DNA of 64,000 bases. Source: Eudorina sp. 2006-703-Eu-15 (taxonomy: Eukaryota; Chlorophyta; Chlorophyceae; Chlamydomonadales; Volvocaceae). The notes under the pieces are model-generated. The model saw nothing but the letters and a program-made list of their open reading frames with translations. It was not told the DNA's origin and ran no database searches. The position numbers were made by a program, and so were the translations under genes. This document shows positions 54,701 to 64,000 of this stretch, piece after piece. Location of the stretch: the NCBI GenBank assembly GCA_003117195.1, contig BDSI01000127.1:287673-351672 (forward strand). The letters are read 5' to 3'. Positions within the stretch are counted from its first letter, which is position 1. Each line of letters opens with the position of its first letter.

Positions 54701-57700
54701 ATACGCTTGTGTATCCAATATGTATGCATGCATACATGTGTTTTGCGACAAGCAAAACCCGACCATGTACGCACGGTTGTCTAAGCAAGTAGTGCTTACG
54801 CGTGTGTGTATTTTTAGAAAAGGAAACCGCCCGACCGAGCCTGCAGTGTGGATGGGCGACAGCTAGCAATGACACATAAGCATATGCACGTGCGAACATG
54901 TGTGCTGACTACGGCGAAGGCGCGTCGCTCTTGTACGTCATACTGATCGTGGAAATATTTTCGCACAACAAACACGCACCTGCTTCTTACTCACGCAGGC
55001 TGTTGTAGGCCGCAGGTGTACAACACGTGCTAATCCACACTGACACGCCCGGGCGGGACTCAGGGTCCACCTTGAAGCGGTAGCTAAGGATAATGATAAG
55101 AATGATAATAATATAATTAATACATTAATAACTATTATTATTATAAATTATGATATTTATTACTATAATTATTATTATCACAACCATTTTAATCATATTA
55201 TTCTAAATGATTAAGGTCCCCTACAGATACAGGCAGCGGGATCGGACCTGAACGCAAAGCCCCGGCCCCGCGCTCGTTCCGTCCATCCCATGCATGTGCG
55301 AAAGAACGCATACTCACCCGCACAAATAAGTCCGACGTCCTGCATATCAAGTAGCCACGTACACGCATGCGTGCGTGTTACCCGCATTTAGTAATTGATA
55401 GGTAGGTATACAGATCATGCGTACAGGCAGCGCCCACCAAACAAGCAACTGTGCAAACAACCGTACATCATATTTTTATGCGATTAAGGGCAGACAGCGA
55501 AAATGAATAGCAGTACAGCACGCAGTGGCGACAGGCAGCAGCGCAGTGTCCCGTCCCAAGGCAAATAATGCAACACGTGCGTGCACCCCAGGCCGCGTTG
55601 TAGTAATCAATTATCATCATCACCGCCGCTCGATTGATTGCTCGCTGAGGTACTTTGTATGTACCTGCGCGTGTGTGCAGTCGCTCTGCTCAGTCAGGCG
55701 CATGGTGCAATCCGTTAGGCTTGGGGCTGGCAACGGAAACTCGGTGGCAGAGCTGCAATCTACCAAATCCTGCGAGTATGCATTCACGGCGAAAGCAGAC
55801 GGTTGGTGCCGGCAGCGCGCGCGTGATCTAATGAGGATCAAATACCATGCGTGCTTACTTCGTTTCCTCCTTAGCTAGCACATATATGCGCGCCAGGGTA
55901 CCCGCGTTGCAGTGTTATTTTTGTTCGGGTCCCTTTTGACATTCCCCCTTAGGGCTTGCCCAGAAGACTATTTCGTTTATTTCTGATCATGATTGTTACA
56001 ACTACAACAATAATAATCAGTACTAGTATTATTAGTATCAATGTGATTACTATACGTCTTTACACAAAAACTATTAGCATATAAAATAAAAAATCAAAAC
56101 CTCTCCAGGTCTCCACCCTAGCCTGGCCCGCCCCTTAACAAGTGCGTCACCACGCTGTGTGCGACTGGCCTGCTTATTTGATTTAATACGATTACAGAAG
56201 CACTGGGTTTTATATGTCACGCACGCAAGCATGGGAGCATTAAAAATTCACTGCACGGGTTGTGCCGTACGCATGGGTGATCCAGATTGATTGCATAGTA
56301 GTAGTGGACGACCTCCGTGAGTCATGAGTGAAAGACCAGGTTGAGCCTCCCCCCTCACCACAGGCACACTAGGAAAAGGCTAAAAAGGCACCACTGGTGT
56401 ATCATCACACGGGGAATTTGAGCTGATTGCTTTAAAGGTTTTTAGTATTAGGCAAACAAATAAACGCCAGGCAGTAAGGGATGTCACTTGTTTCTTTCGG
56501 TAGATGGTGTATGTGTGCGCGCTGCAGGCGGGATCAGGTAAGGGCGAACGAAGGCACATACGCTGCTGTAAGGCGCAACCGGGAATGACTCGGGGCTGTA
56601 AGCCTGGGGCTAGCTGTAAGCTTGGGGCTGTCAGCCTGGGGCTGTAAGCCTGGTCTATAGCTACATTACTTGGCACTGCGCGAATCATATCTCGCGAACC
56701 TTCAAGTGCGCCAATACTGACGTGCGTGGTTATCTTGCTAGGACGTGCCTACTTTATTTGTTTGCCAACAAGGTAGAATTCCAATCGCCAAGAAGCAGCG
56801 CGGATAAGGAGGATCTCGTACGATGCGGGGTTTCGACACCGCACAACGTACGTACTGAGCATTATTTACTTGACTTCCTCACCGCCAGGATAGGCCCACT
56901 GCCGCCTTCCCACGTGACGGGTTGACCACCGTCAAAGCCCAGCTCTGCGCAGGCAGTAATAGCCTCCAACTCTCCGAATCCGACATTGCTGCACAGGCAT
57001 TAGTACGCGATAATCATAAGTGCAGATGATCACGCAATACAGTGAATGATGAGCAACGCACGGAAGCCGAACACTACAAAACTAGATCGTACGGAAACGG
57101 CACAGTCATGGGTGCGTGCGTGCTAAGTGCGTGGTAATAATGTCGTCAGGTACACACAAGCAACTGCAAGCATGTAACGAAGAGACCCTAACAGATACCG
57201 ATACTCCGGTGCTCACTCTTCACGTGGTGAAGTTCCCCTACCTAATCGCCCTCTGATATACTCACCAAAACGTGCCCCACTGCCGGCCGTCGAACATCTC
57301 GAGGCGGCCCTGCCCGCGCCACGTCCCGTCCGCCAGCCGAATGCTGCCCGTGACAACCTCTGAACCACCGTGATACACAGGATGACATGAACTAATTAAA
57401 CACGGCAATCACAGCACCGAAGCGATTGGAGGGAGATCAAGAGGTGAAGGGATTGCGGATGGGTTGTCGCTGCGTCGGTGCGGTTCCGCAGGCCAACGAT
57501 AGTCCCAGCCGTTGACAGGCTCTACTCATCAACAGAATAACTGACGGTTGCAGCAGGCGTTTGTGAATGGTATCACCACAAACCTAGAGCGAGCCCAACA
57601 AATATGACAGTACGTCAAATAAGCAGCTGTGGGTCTGAGCTCCTGTGTGGCGCGGCGGCGGCTGACTACCATACTACCTAGTGTCAATGAAACACGTGTG

Positions 57701-58143
57701 TGTCCCGCCGGCCCAGCTCACCGCTGTCGACCTCCAGGAGAAGGGGGTCAGCAGGGGATGGGGACGGAGCAGGCGTTGCCTGTGAAGACCCAAGCGACGG
57801 CTGCGTCATCTGCAACAAGCCTGCATGCATGTACAGCCGAAATATATAAGCCGTTTGAATAACATATGTATGGCAATCAATGAACGGCAGTACTGGCTTG
57901 AGCCCTCGCATCAGCCCTGCCTCACTAGCCTCACGCACCACGAAGGCTGGCACGGGTAGAAGCTTGGGCCAATAGGGATTGGACCAATATGAGAATGATG
58001 CCCATAACCAGGGCGGTCGAAGGCGATAACCCATTGCGTCGGCGAGCCTGCCGGTTCGCCGACACACTGCGACAGCTGACGGAGGTATGCATGCCGTCAC
58101 ACAACCCTGCATGAAGATTTAGGGCGACGTACCTTAGGTACAT
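47368..58143 (-). CDS. Gene C: signal-anchored SRCR-LysM-X-LysM-X-SRCR protein (about 830 aa)
   Basis: Exons: 57939-58143, 57722-57820, 57266-57359, 56883-56988, 55665-55769, 55318-55339, 54344-54595, 53762-54008, 53233-53435, 52704-52796, 51531-51743, 50394-50636, 49627-49818, 48647-48751, 48253-48346, 47960-48065, 47672-47764, 47397-47415. Every module boundary is phase 1. SRCR modules bind proteins or polyanions and LysM modules bind chitin- or peptidoglycan-like sugars, so a surface recognition or matrix role is inferred. Two exons (53762-54008 and 53233-53435) break the frame by one base each. The last exon either splices at 47396 or runs on to TGA at 47368. A hAT MITE sits in the intron at 51744-52703. 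Confidence 0.85.
48774..48828 (-). repeat. (GCCT)n-like run upstream of a splice acceptor
   Basis: GGCAGGCAGGCAAGCAGG-type repeats lie about 20 bp upstream (on the minus strand) of the exon 48647-48751. They parallel the array at 6310-6352 in gene A. Confidence 0.75.
49627..50636 (-). CDS. Gene C domain X, second copy, intact
   Basis: Exon 50394-50636 carries VWSRPWGTSQWG, GLVDFPTSYIC and HVAIQFDVEATSAYGW, then CSDGSSG. Exon 49627-49818 carries GFTSVTFAADWAIDSFLG, FSCPEGAYITGISGG and WIINLQILC. The two halves look like repeats of one pattern (Cys, Gly-turn, hydrophobic pair, Trp, Cys). They recall beta-prism folds such as VMO-I or jacalin, but I cannot confirm this by eye. Both lengths are multiples of three. 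Confidence 0.75.
51531..51743 (-). CDS. Gene C second LysM domain
   Basis: A 213-nt phase 1-1 exon with YEFLSGDSLIAVAMSF, VSLVQTMLLNNL and LLIPC. It is clearly paralogous to the 54344-54595 exon, including the flanking Cys residues. Confidence 0.85.
51930..52436. mobile_element. hAT-type MITE, 507 bp, with 8-bp TSD
   Basis: The terminal inverted repeats CAGTGTTGCTATCTT and AAGATAGCAACACTG are perfect over 15 bp, and the 8-bp duplication GGCGGTTG flanks both ends (51922-51929 and 52437-52444). CAG...CTG ends with 8-bp duplications define the hAT superfamily. It codes for nothing. It is inserted in an intron of gene C. Confidence 0.93.
52704..52796 (-). CDS. Gene C proline linker exon
   Basis: A 93-nt phase 1-1 exon encoding DVPRAPGPVVPPQFP and LPPPPAPPAYY, between domain X and the second LysM. 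Confidence 0.75.
53233..54008 (-). CDS. Gene C domain X, first copy, with two single-base frame breaks
   Basis: Two exons (247 and 203 nt) match the second copy at 49627-50636 (243 and 192 nt). The first reads WSRPWGTW...GLVDAP, then is shifted by one extra base near 53925 before HVAIQFDVEATSAYGW. The second reads GFTEVSLVADWAIEEFLGIG and loses one base in a C run near 53335. Neither length is a multiple of three, whereas both exons of copy 2 are. Either the copy is broken or the assembly has indels. Confidence 0.75.
54344..54595 (-). CDS. Gene C first LysM domain
   Basis: A single 252-nt phase 1-1 exon. After a Pro/Ser-rich lead it reads CEPAVYTFDGDNESLETLA, then VSLVELMLLNQL and LLIPC. That is the LysM pattern (Y-x-V/F-x2-G-D-x3-A ... 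N-x-L ... L-x-IPC), with two extra Cys at its ends. Confidence 0.85.
55036..55090 (+). repeat. R1 3'-end fragment with microsatellite tail
   Basis: GGGCGGGACTCAGGGTCCACC matches the R1 end and is followed by a GATAATGATAAGAATGATAATAA tail up to about 55200. Confidence 0.5.
55318..57359 (-). CDS. Gene C first SRCR domain (four exons)
   Basis: Exons of 94, 106, 105 and 22 nt (327 nt in total). They show IRLADGTWRGQGRLEMFDG, WGTF with a split Cys, ACAELGFDGG, CSS...CTMR...CTHAQ and the microexon DVGLICA. This is the same four-exon plan as in gene A. Confidence 0.88.
57722..58143 (-). CDS. Gene C exons 1-2: signal anchor and Pro/Ser stretch
   Basis: Exon 1 starts at ATG 58143 (or the in-frame Met 17 codons on) and encodes ANRQARRRNGL followed by the hydrophobic segment ALVMGIILILVQSLLAQA. 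It ends in phase 1. Exon 2 (99 nt, acceptor CAG before GCTTGTTGC) adds TPAPSPSPADP and leads into SRCR. The 57846 acceptor would not fit the phase. Confidence 0.75.
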
Positions 58144-59407
58144 CGAGCTAAAGTTATATAATTTAAAATGGTTAAAAAGGAATTATGTTAAGCTGTGTCT
58201 TTGAACAAGCGCGCGCTGCGACCCACAGACGGGCGAACTCCAATAATCGAGCACACAGTAAGGCTAGTGTGTGACACGCCACGAATCTTTACGATGAAGA
58301 TGCAAAATCGACTTACTTGGCATGCCCAAGAACGCCTCCGATGGCTGCAGACGGCCTCAACAGTTGGCGAGGGTTGGCGGGAGTAATGCTGCTTTGCTAA
58401 CAATCAGGGTATCAGTATTCGTTGAATTAATTATTTCGAACCATTAAGTGGCGGTGTGCTTCGACAAAAGCACTCAAAATTACTTGGGGCAGTATGACTT
58501 GCAAGGCTGTCCAGAAGAGCTACAAGATTTGTTGTATGCCTCTGCGCTGTATCCAGATACCAGCTTTGAGTTATGTGATAGCTGCGATGTAATGCGACTT
58601 CATCAACGCCAGGGTTCGCGCGCAATCCTGTACGTCAGTTGTTCGTGTTCGTACCTTCATCGCAGTACAGTAACACTAACACGCTAAGCCCATCCGGCGG
58701 AATACACAATATCTCCTTTCGAGTTGCCAAGCCAGCATGCCGCGGGTTGGGTCAGACTAGGTTCCCATCTGTCGTGTCGCACAGTGAGGAACTGCCTCGT
58801 CTTTCGACCTCTGCGTGTTTCGAACAGGTTCGAACTGGCTCAACTTTCAAGCTGCCCCAGCTGCCCCACTGAAGAAGGGCTTCTGCTGTTCAAATAGAAC
58901 ATCGGCATGTACCTTTCCTGAACTGAAGAGATATTTGAAGGACCCAACCAAAAGCAGATCGGCATGCATAAGTCGAACCGCTGCTGTTCGCCCATCAAAT
59001 TCGATCATCTGCAGCAAAATTCGAACGAACAGGCGGGTCACGCAACCCAACAGAGAGCATAACGCGCCGTCACGGGGCGTGATGAATGAATGGAGTTCTC
59101 CAGCCCATGGAATTGGCTAACGCAAACGGATAATATCAGGGTGTGATAAAAGGAAAGAGCGATGCAAGGGCGCGATGTCTTGCGCGATGTGATGTTTGAA
59201 ACCGAATTCGGGATTCGAATGGTCACTCCGAACACACTTGACGTAAGTAACACATGCAGACGGTATCCAAAACCTTCAAAGTATATCGCAAACGACCTTA
59301 GCGATGAAACGCTAATTTCATGCTCAGATAATGATACGCTACCATTTAGGTTTCAATCGTCCAGCTGCAACGAAGCTTCTACGACTCCGTCTTAATCGTG
59401 CTTACGC
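58144..59407. other. Upstream region of gene C
   Basis: This should hold the promoter of gene C. No conserved frame or repeat is recognised. Confidence 0.5.
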
Positions 59408-59968
59408 TTACTCGTCGATTGTCCTTAAGAAATGCGTTGCAGGACCGGCGTTTGGATTCCGCAGACTTTCGTGGCGGTCATGAAGTACGTACAGCATGGT
59501 GGTGTCACCCTCCGGGGCGCTTCCCGGGAGATTCACGCTGGCGGAGGCGGCGCAGGGCACAAGTGTGGCATTAAAGAAGTACACGTGGGACAGGACAACA
59601 CGAAGATCCCGCCCAGTGCGTGGAGATCGATGCAGCTTGAGGATGTCGAAGAGGAAGATTGCTGCTGCGAACATTAGCGAATGGTTTGAGGCCAACAGCC
59701 GCCCTACAGCATAGCTGCCTCGCGCTACCCACAGCGTCAGGGTACAGGGCCCGGCCATGGCAAGATCAGCCTCCTGCACGTCGTGTGGCGCGTCCGTACA
59801 AGCCAGGGGCATTAACCAAGAGGGGAACCTTATGAACCCGGCGTTGTACGGGCGCTTGCAGTGTCGCCGTCCCTCCTCCGCTTGGCCCGTAGTAGTTGTG
59901 CGCTTGTGACTCAAGTCGCCAACTGAGGAGGCGTCCACCATTGCGGGACGTGGTTCACCATTCCGCAA
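59408..59968 (-). CDS. Hypothetical protein exon, possibly 3'-terminal
   Basis: An open frame of 186 codons ends with a stop at 59408. The second half looks protein-like: LMFAAAIFLFDILKLHRS (hydrophobic), then LRVVLSHVYFFNATLVPCAA. A frame just upstream (about 59.96-60.27 kb) contains a possible signal anchor, SLVSAVVLFILTRSLAC, so the two could be exons of a fourth minus-strand gene. I recognise no family and did not find a convincing splice junction. Confidence 0.33.
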   Translation of the reverse strand: MRNGEPRPAMVDASSVGDLSHKRTTTTGQAEEGRRHCKRPYNAGFIRFPSWLMPLACTDAPHDVQEADLAMAGPCTLTLWVARGSYAVGRLLASNHSLMFAAAIFLFDILKLHRSPRTGRDLRVVLSHVYFFNATLVPCAASASVNLPGSAPEGDTTMLYVLHDRHESLRNPNAGPATHFLRTIDE

Positions 59969-60279
59969 CTCGATACCCCCATATTGCCATATAGCATATA
60001 CCTGCTTTTGAAATTGCTGTGTTCTTCCTTTTCGTGCAAGCGAGCGAACGTGTGAGGATGAAAAGAACTACAGCGGACACCAGAGAGCGCAATCCTGCGG
60101 CAGATGGCTGGTCTTGCACCCAACCCTCGACGCCCTCGATATGCCAGGCTACGCTGTTGCGCCGACTTAAGGACAACGCCAAGGGAAGGTCAAGGCGCCC
60201 CTGCTTCTTGTCCGCTTCTTTTCCCCACATGCGTGGAGCCCATCCACACGGACCGTTCCCTTGTCCCCACATGCGTGGA

Positions 60280-63200
60280 GGTCTGATTAACTAATTGTTA
60301 CCGTAATTGTACCGATCAGGCTACTTTCTGCATTCCTGGGCTCTATTGGTGGGTCCCGGATGGTCCGGTCAGGTAGGTCCGGGCCATTGATGACCCCCAC
60401 ATACCTGTCGTCGTCGCTGCCTGCACCGGCTCTGCAGAAGGGAGCGGGAACCTGCGGCCCAGGGCCTCTGATCGCCACTGCTGCTCATGCTCACACGCCA
60501 CGGTGCAACGGTGCCGTAAACGTATCGCCTTCATATCGTATGCATACCGTGCAACCGGATCGCCCGGCTGTCTGCCGGGCGTCTGTCGTCCCGCGCGGCA
60601 GATTAAAAGTTTGGCTGAACCGCCCTAGGGCCCTACTCCCTGCCCCCACTCCCTCCGGGACTTCACCGACCGTGCTGCGCGCAGTACGGCACGTCCCACA
60701 CAGGCATACCACACCACCGCCGGCGGCGTACTCGAGCGCTATTCCTGGTGCGCCCGGCGGACCCCTCCAGTCGCGTCCCCGGCGGAGCCGCCCTCAAATC
60801 CATGCCGCAGCGGAGGTCCCTTGAAGCCCAGGCCCCAGGGCTGAGGACATCCTGCGTACCAGCAGGACCAAAAATGACACTGTCAACTTTTAACGTGATT
60901 CAACCACATATCACGTATCACAAACACACCAGGAAATCATGTCGGTGGGCAACCACGTTACTTCCGAACGGCGCAAAACTGCGGTGTGGCGCGTCCGCAC
61001 AAAGGCAACCCCCACATCATACACCGCCCGCCCGTGCCATTTCCTGCCGCGTCGCCGTCGCCACCCACGCACACGCCATCGAACATCCTGGTACACCATT
61101 GTTTTCTTCTCGTCTTGAACCCACCGCAGCGCCACTCATAACGCAGCGCCCATCACCAGCGCAGTGCCCCACATCCCCTTCACTGGCTGCACTGGCGCTC
61201 CAGTGTCCGACCCTCGCGCAACGCGGACGCCCACCAAGCACATGATGGGGCGCGTACTGGGTTGAATGAAGCGTTCCTTCTGCTCTTATTGAAGCATTAC
61301 CCATGGCGCGCGCGATTCGGGCGCAGAAACCACGCCCTATCACTCTCCAGGCTTTGCATGAAATCACAGTAAGAGTCAAAACTTTGTGGACGGGGTGACG
61401 CCACGTCACGACCGTGCTGCAGCGCAGTGATCCGGTCGCACTGCACCAGGACCAATCCGCACGGCTGTACAGCGGCAGCAGCAGCAGCAGCAGCCACTGC
61501 CGCAGGCAAGCAGGCAGATGTGCTACTGTCCACCTCTGAAACTCCCGGAAGTGAGAGCTTCATTGCAGCCCACAGCACGTAGGGCTATCTACTTGTGTTT
61601 CCGCTCATGTTGACATCCGCAGCATCGGATCCGGGCAGGAGGTGGACGGCCTACCCACAAACCGACACGCCCATCCGCTCCCCTCCCCCGGGTGCGCCGC
61701 TCCCCCCGGGTAGTGGCACCCGTGCGGGTTTCGGGACGGACACACCCTCCGCGCAAACTCGCGCAATCCATGGCATAAAACCAGAAAACCAGAACCGTCG
61801 GCCACAGTGCCCCACCCCACCCACTTCTGGGTTTGTTCTTCATCTAAGACGGACCTCCGCCCGCCTTCTCGCCACACGGTACGGGAAGACCGCACCTGAG
61901 TCCACCCTCTCGCTCCGATCATGAAACCAACCACGACACACCGATCACATGCGCACAGATCCCATTTACGCGCAGAAAGGGACCCCGCATAAACGCAAAA
62001 GGCGCACGCGTAGGTACCGCGGTAGGTACCGCGTGGAAGTTGTGATGTTGGCCTGCTCTCACGACGCGACGCGAAACAGGCACCGCAGGCGCAGGTGCAT
62101 GATCGATCCTTCAGAGGCACGACCGAGCCCAGCAAGAAGAATGAAAATGTTTGTTGCTGCGGCACGCTCGCGCTCGAGAGGCCACCAAAGCCACTCGGAA
62201 GCAAAATTTCTCTGCGTCCATGATGCCGCACTGCTGGTGCGCAGGGATGGACACAAAAGCAGGGAGCGCCGGCCGCCAGTGCCGCTCCTTGTCATACGAT
62301 AAGCAGGACCCGGGTTGTGGGATTCCTCACCGGCGGACCGGCATCACCAACTGCCGCCGATTCTCACTTACTGGCATCAGGAAAGGAAAGGAAAGGCCCG
62401 CGCCGTGGTGTCTCCGGGCGCAACGAACGCACAACACACGAAAGAGCGCAGCACATGTGCATAGATAAGAATCGCCGCCCAACAGGAGGCACGTATCCGC
62501 TTGCGAGCAGCGCGCCGGCATTGCGCGGTGTTTAGAAAAGAAACCCGCCCGACCAAACTCAGGGTGGCGTGTATCACATGGTGGTGGAGGTGGTGGTGTG
62601 GTGGTGGTGGAGGTGGTGGAGGTGGGTAACGGCCGCGATGCATAAAGTCAGCGATGTGGTGGTGTGTGACACTGGCTTATGGCTCCAGCCGAGAGCCCGG
62701 TGTGCGTGGCACCCAACTGCTCTCGAACGAAAACCCTAGTCCAAAATCAACTTCCGCCCGGGGTAGGTAGGACTCCGGGTAGGGACCCCGCCAGAGACGA
62801 GGGCGGCTCTAGAGATACATGACATGACATGACACGACATGACGCGCTCCACGAAATCCGCATAATCAGGGAAACGACCGACTCGAACAACACAGCGCGA
62901 TGCAGTCGCGCTTTCGGCGGACTGGAACGCACTGCTCTATCTCTGCTCCAACCCGAAGGAAACAGTTACACAGCGCTGCATTCAAGCACGCACCTCAAAC
63001 CCAGTGGCAAATGTACGGATCACCGCCACGACAACACAACGTCCTTTACAGGGGTGACACCGGCGACGGCCTGGCGCCGCCGTAAAAACGATGAACGTGA
63101 TCCTCGACCCCTCGCCTCGCCGCCATGTCAGACGTGGAGCACAGACGGGCACGGTCAATGGTTCCGGAGCGCCTGAAGGTCTCGGGGCGCGCGGATATGC

Positions 63201-64000
63201 ATGCAACTCACGAAGACCAGTCTACGGCTCGTGTGCTTCACGAGGACACTTACAGCTCACACGTGTGTGTGTTTAGAAGTGCAACCCGCCGTGTGTGTGT
63301 GTGTGTGTGTGTGATGGTGGGGGGGGGGTGATGAAAACACTGTTTATAATATGCCGAAAACTGAACCGCGAGTGTTCGTCGGTGGTAAACGCAACGTGAG
63401 AGCGTGTGCCTCGCATAGGGCCCACCGTGAACGCACGCAACACCCCGCGACGGCAACGCGCTGCCTCCACACTGAGCCGACCCCTTGCAGGATCCCAACG
63501 CCTCTCCTGGCCTCACGGCCGCCTCAACCACCTCTCGAACACACACCTCCGGACTGTTGCCCTTCACATCCCAAACACCTCCCAACCCCAACACCCGCTT
63601 TCGCCCTTGAAACCTCTCACTCAAAATTTTTGCCAGGCCGGTTCGCCGACAAACAACCGTTGCTAACATCCGTTCACCAACTGCGGTTCTCCACACACCA
63701 AACAACCGCCAACCAGCGTCAACAGCCTCCCGCCAACCAGCTACATCCACCTCCACCCCTTCCCCCACACACAGCATACCCCTGCTGGCAAGCCGCCGCA
63801 ATTAGGGAGCGCTCTCGCTGCGGCAATGTTGTTGACATTTAAACCGATGAAACGGAAAATAAAACACCAGCACGCTAGCACCCCACAAGTGCACTTGCGG
63901 CTGTGGTGGGATCAGCTCACCCCGCATGTGCGTTCATCAGCTCACACCGTCCCAGTGCATTCGGGTTGGCACAATCAGCGCCACGGCGACCAACCGAACC
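60280..64000. other. GC- and C-rich terminal region, no gene recognised
   Basis: The sequence here lacks the TACGTACG and TAA repeats common elsewhere. It is rich in CCAC, CGCC and CAAC blocks, with many overlapping frames on both strands and short simple repeats (AGC near 61475, GGT near 62580, GT at 63286-63312). None of the frames shows a domain or family motif. It could be a different repeat or a subtelomere-like sequence. Confidence 0.4.

Noticed and set aside
61605..62231. 208-codon minus-strand frame and other long frames at 60.3-63.9 kb
   Set aside because: Many overlapping frames on both strands reflect GC-rich sequence. None shows a motif, hydrophobic signal or splice pattern.

Overview
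The window is nuclear eukaryotic DNA, most likely from a green alga (Chlorophyta, perhaps Chlamydomonadales). This is an inference. It rests on long repeat-filled introns rich in GTACGTAC and GCATGCATG, proline-rich extracellular modules joined to scavenger-receptor (SRCR) and LysM domains, GC-AG as well as GT-AG introns, and a chromodomain Ty3 element of a type I associate with algae. No bacterial operon, Shine-Dalgarno or CRISPR signal is present. Another protist with SRCR proteins is not excluded.

Three large intron-rich genes lie head to tail on the minus strand. Their exon boundaries were worked out by hand from splice sites and reading-frame phase. Gene C (about 58.1 to 47.4 kb) encodes a signal anchor, a Pro/Ser stretch, SRCR, LysM, domain X, a proline linker, LysM, domain X, a short Pro/Tyr linker and SRCR. 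Gene B (41.46 to 20.51 kb, 19 exons, about 1,220 residues) is a membrane-anchored M1 zinc aminopeptidase with all signature motifs intact. Gene A (14.5 kb to below 0.9 kb) encodes a signal anchor, a long Pro/Gln/Tyr-rich region and two SRCR domains. All three look like surface or secreted proteins, so the segment may be a cell-surface or extracellular-matrix locus. That shared role is inferred.

Mobile DNA fills introns and gaps. An intact 6.7-kb Ty3/chromovirus retrotransposon (7282-13975; apparently identical 460-bp LTRs, TSD TAACG) sits inside intron 1 of gene A. Its gag and pol share one frame, separated by a single UAG, and pol starts with a module resembling a Dam-type DNA N6-adenine methyltransferase. 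Other elements are a hAT-type MITE with 8-bp target duplications (51.9 kb) and a degenerate relative carrying a 286-bp GT tract (29.4-30.2 kb), a second MITE whose end lies 6 bp from a splice donor (39.0-39.6 kb), a 1.8-kb element with long inverted ends and a 2-oxoglutarate-dioxygenase-like fragment (16.2-18.0 kb), a LINE 3' end with a C-terminal zinc knuckle (33.3-34.4 kb), and three families of dispersed LINE/SINE 3' ends (R1, R2, R3). A perfect 120-bp palindrome lies at 31.0-31.1 kb.

The gaps at 14.5-16.2, 18.8-20.5, 41.5-47.3 and 58.2-59.4 kb hold no gene I can support. From about 60 to 64 kb the sequence changes character and nothing in it is recognisable.
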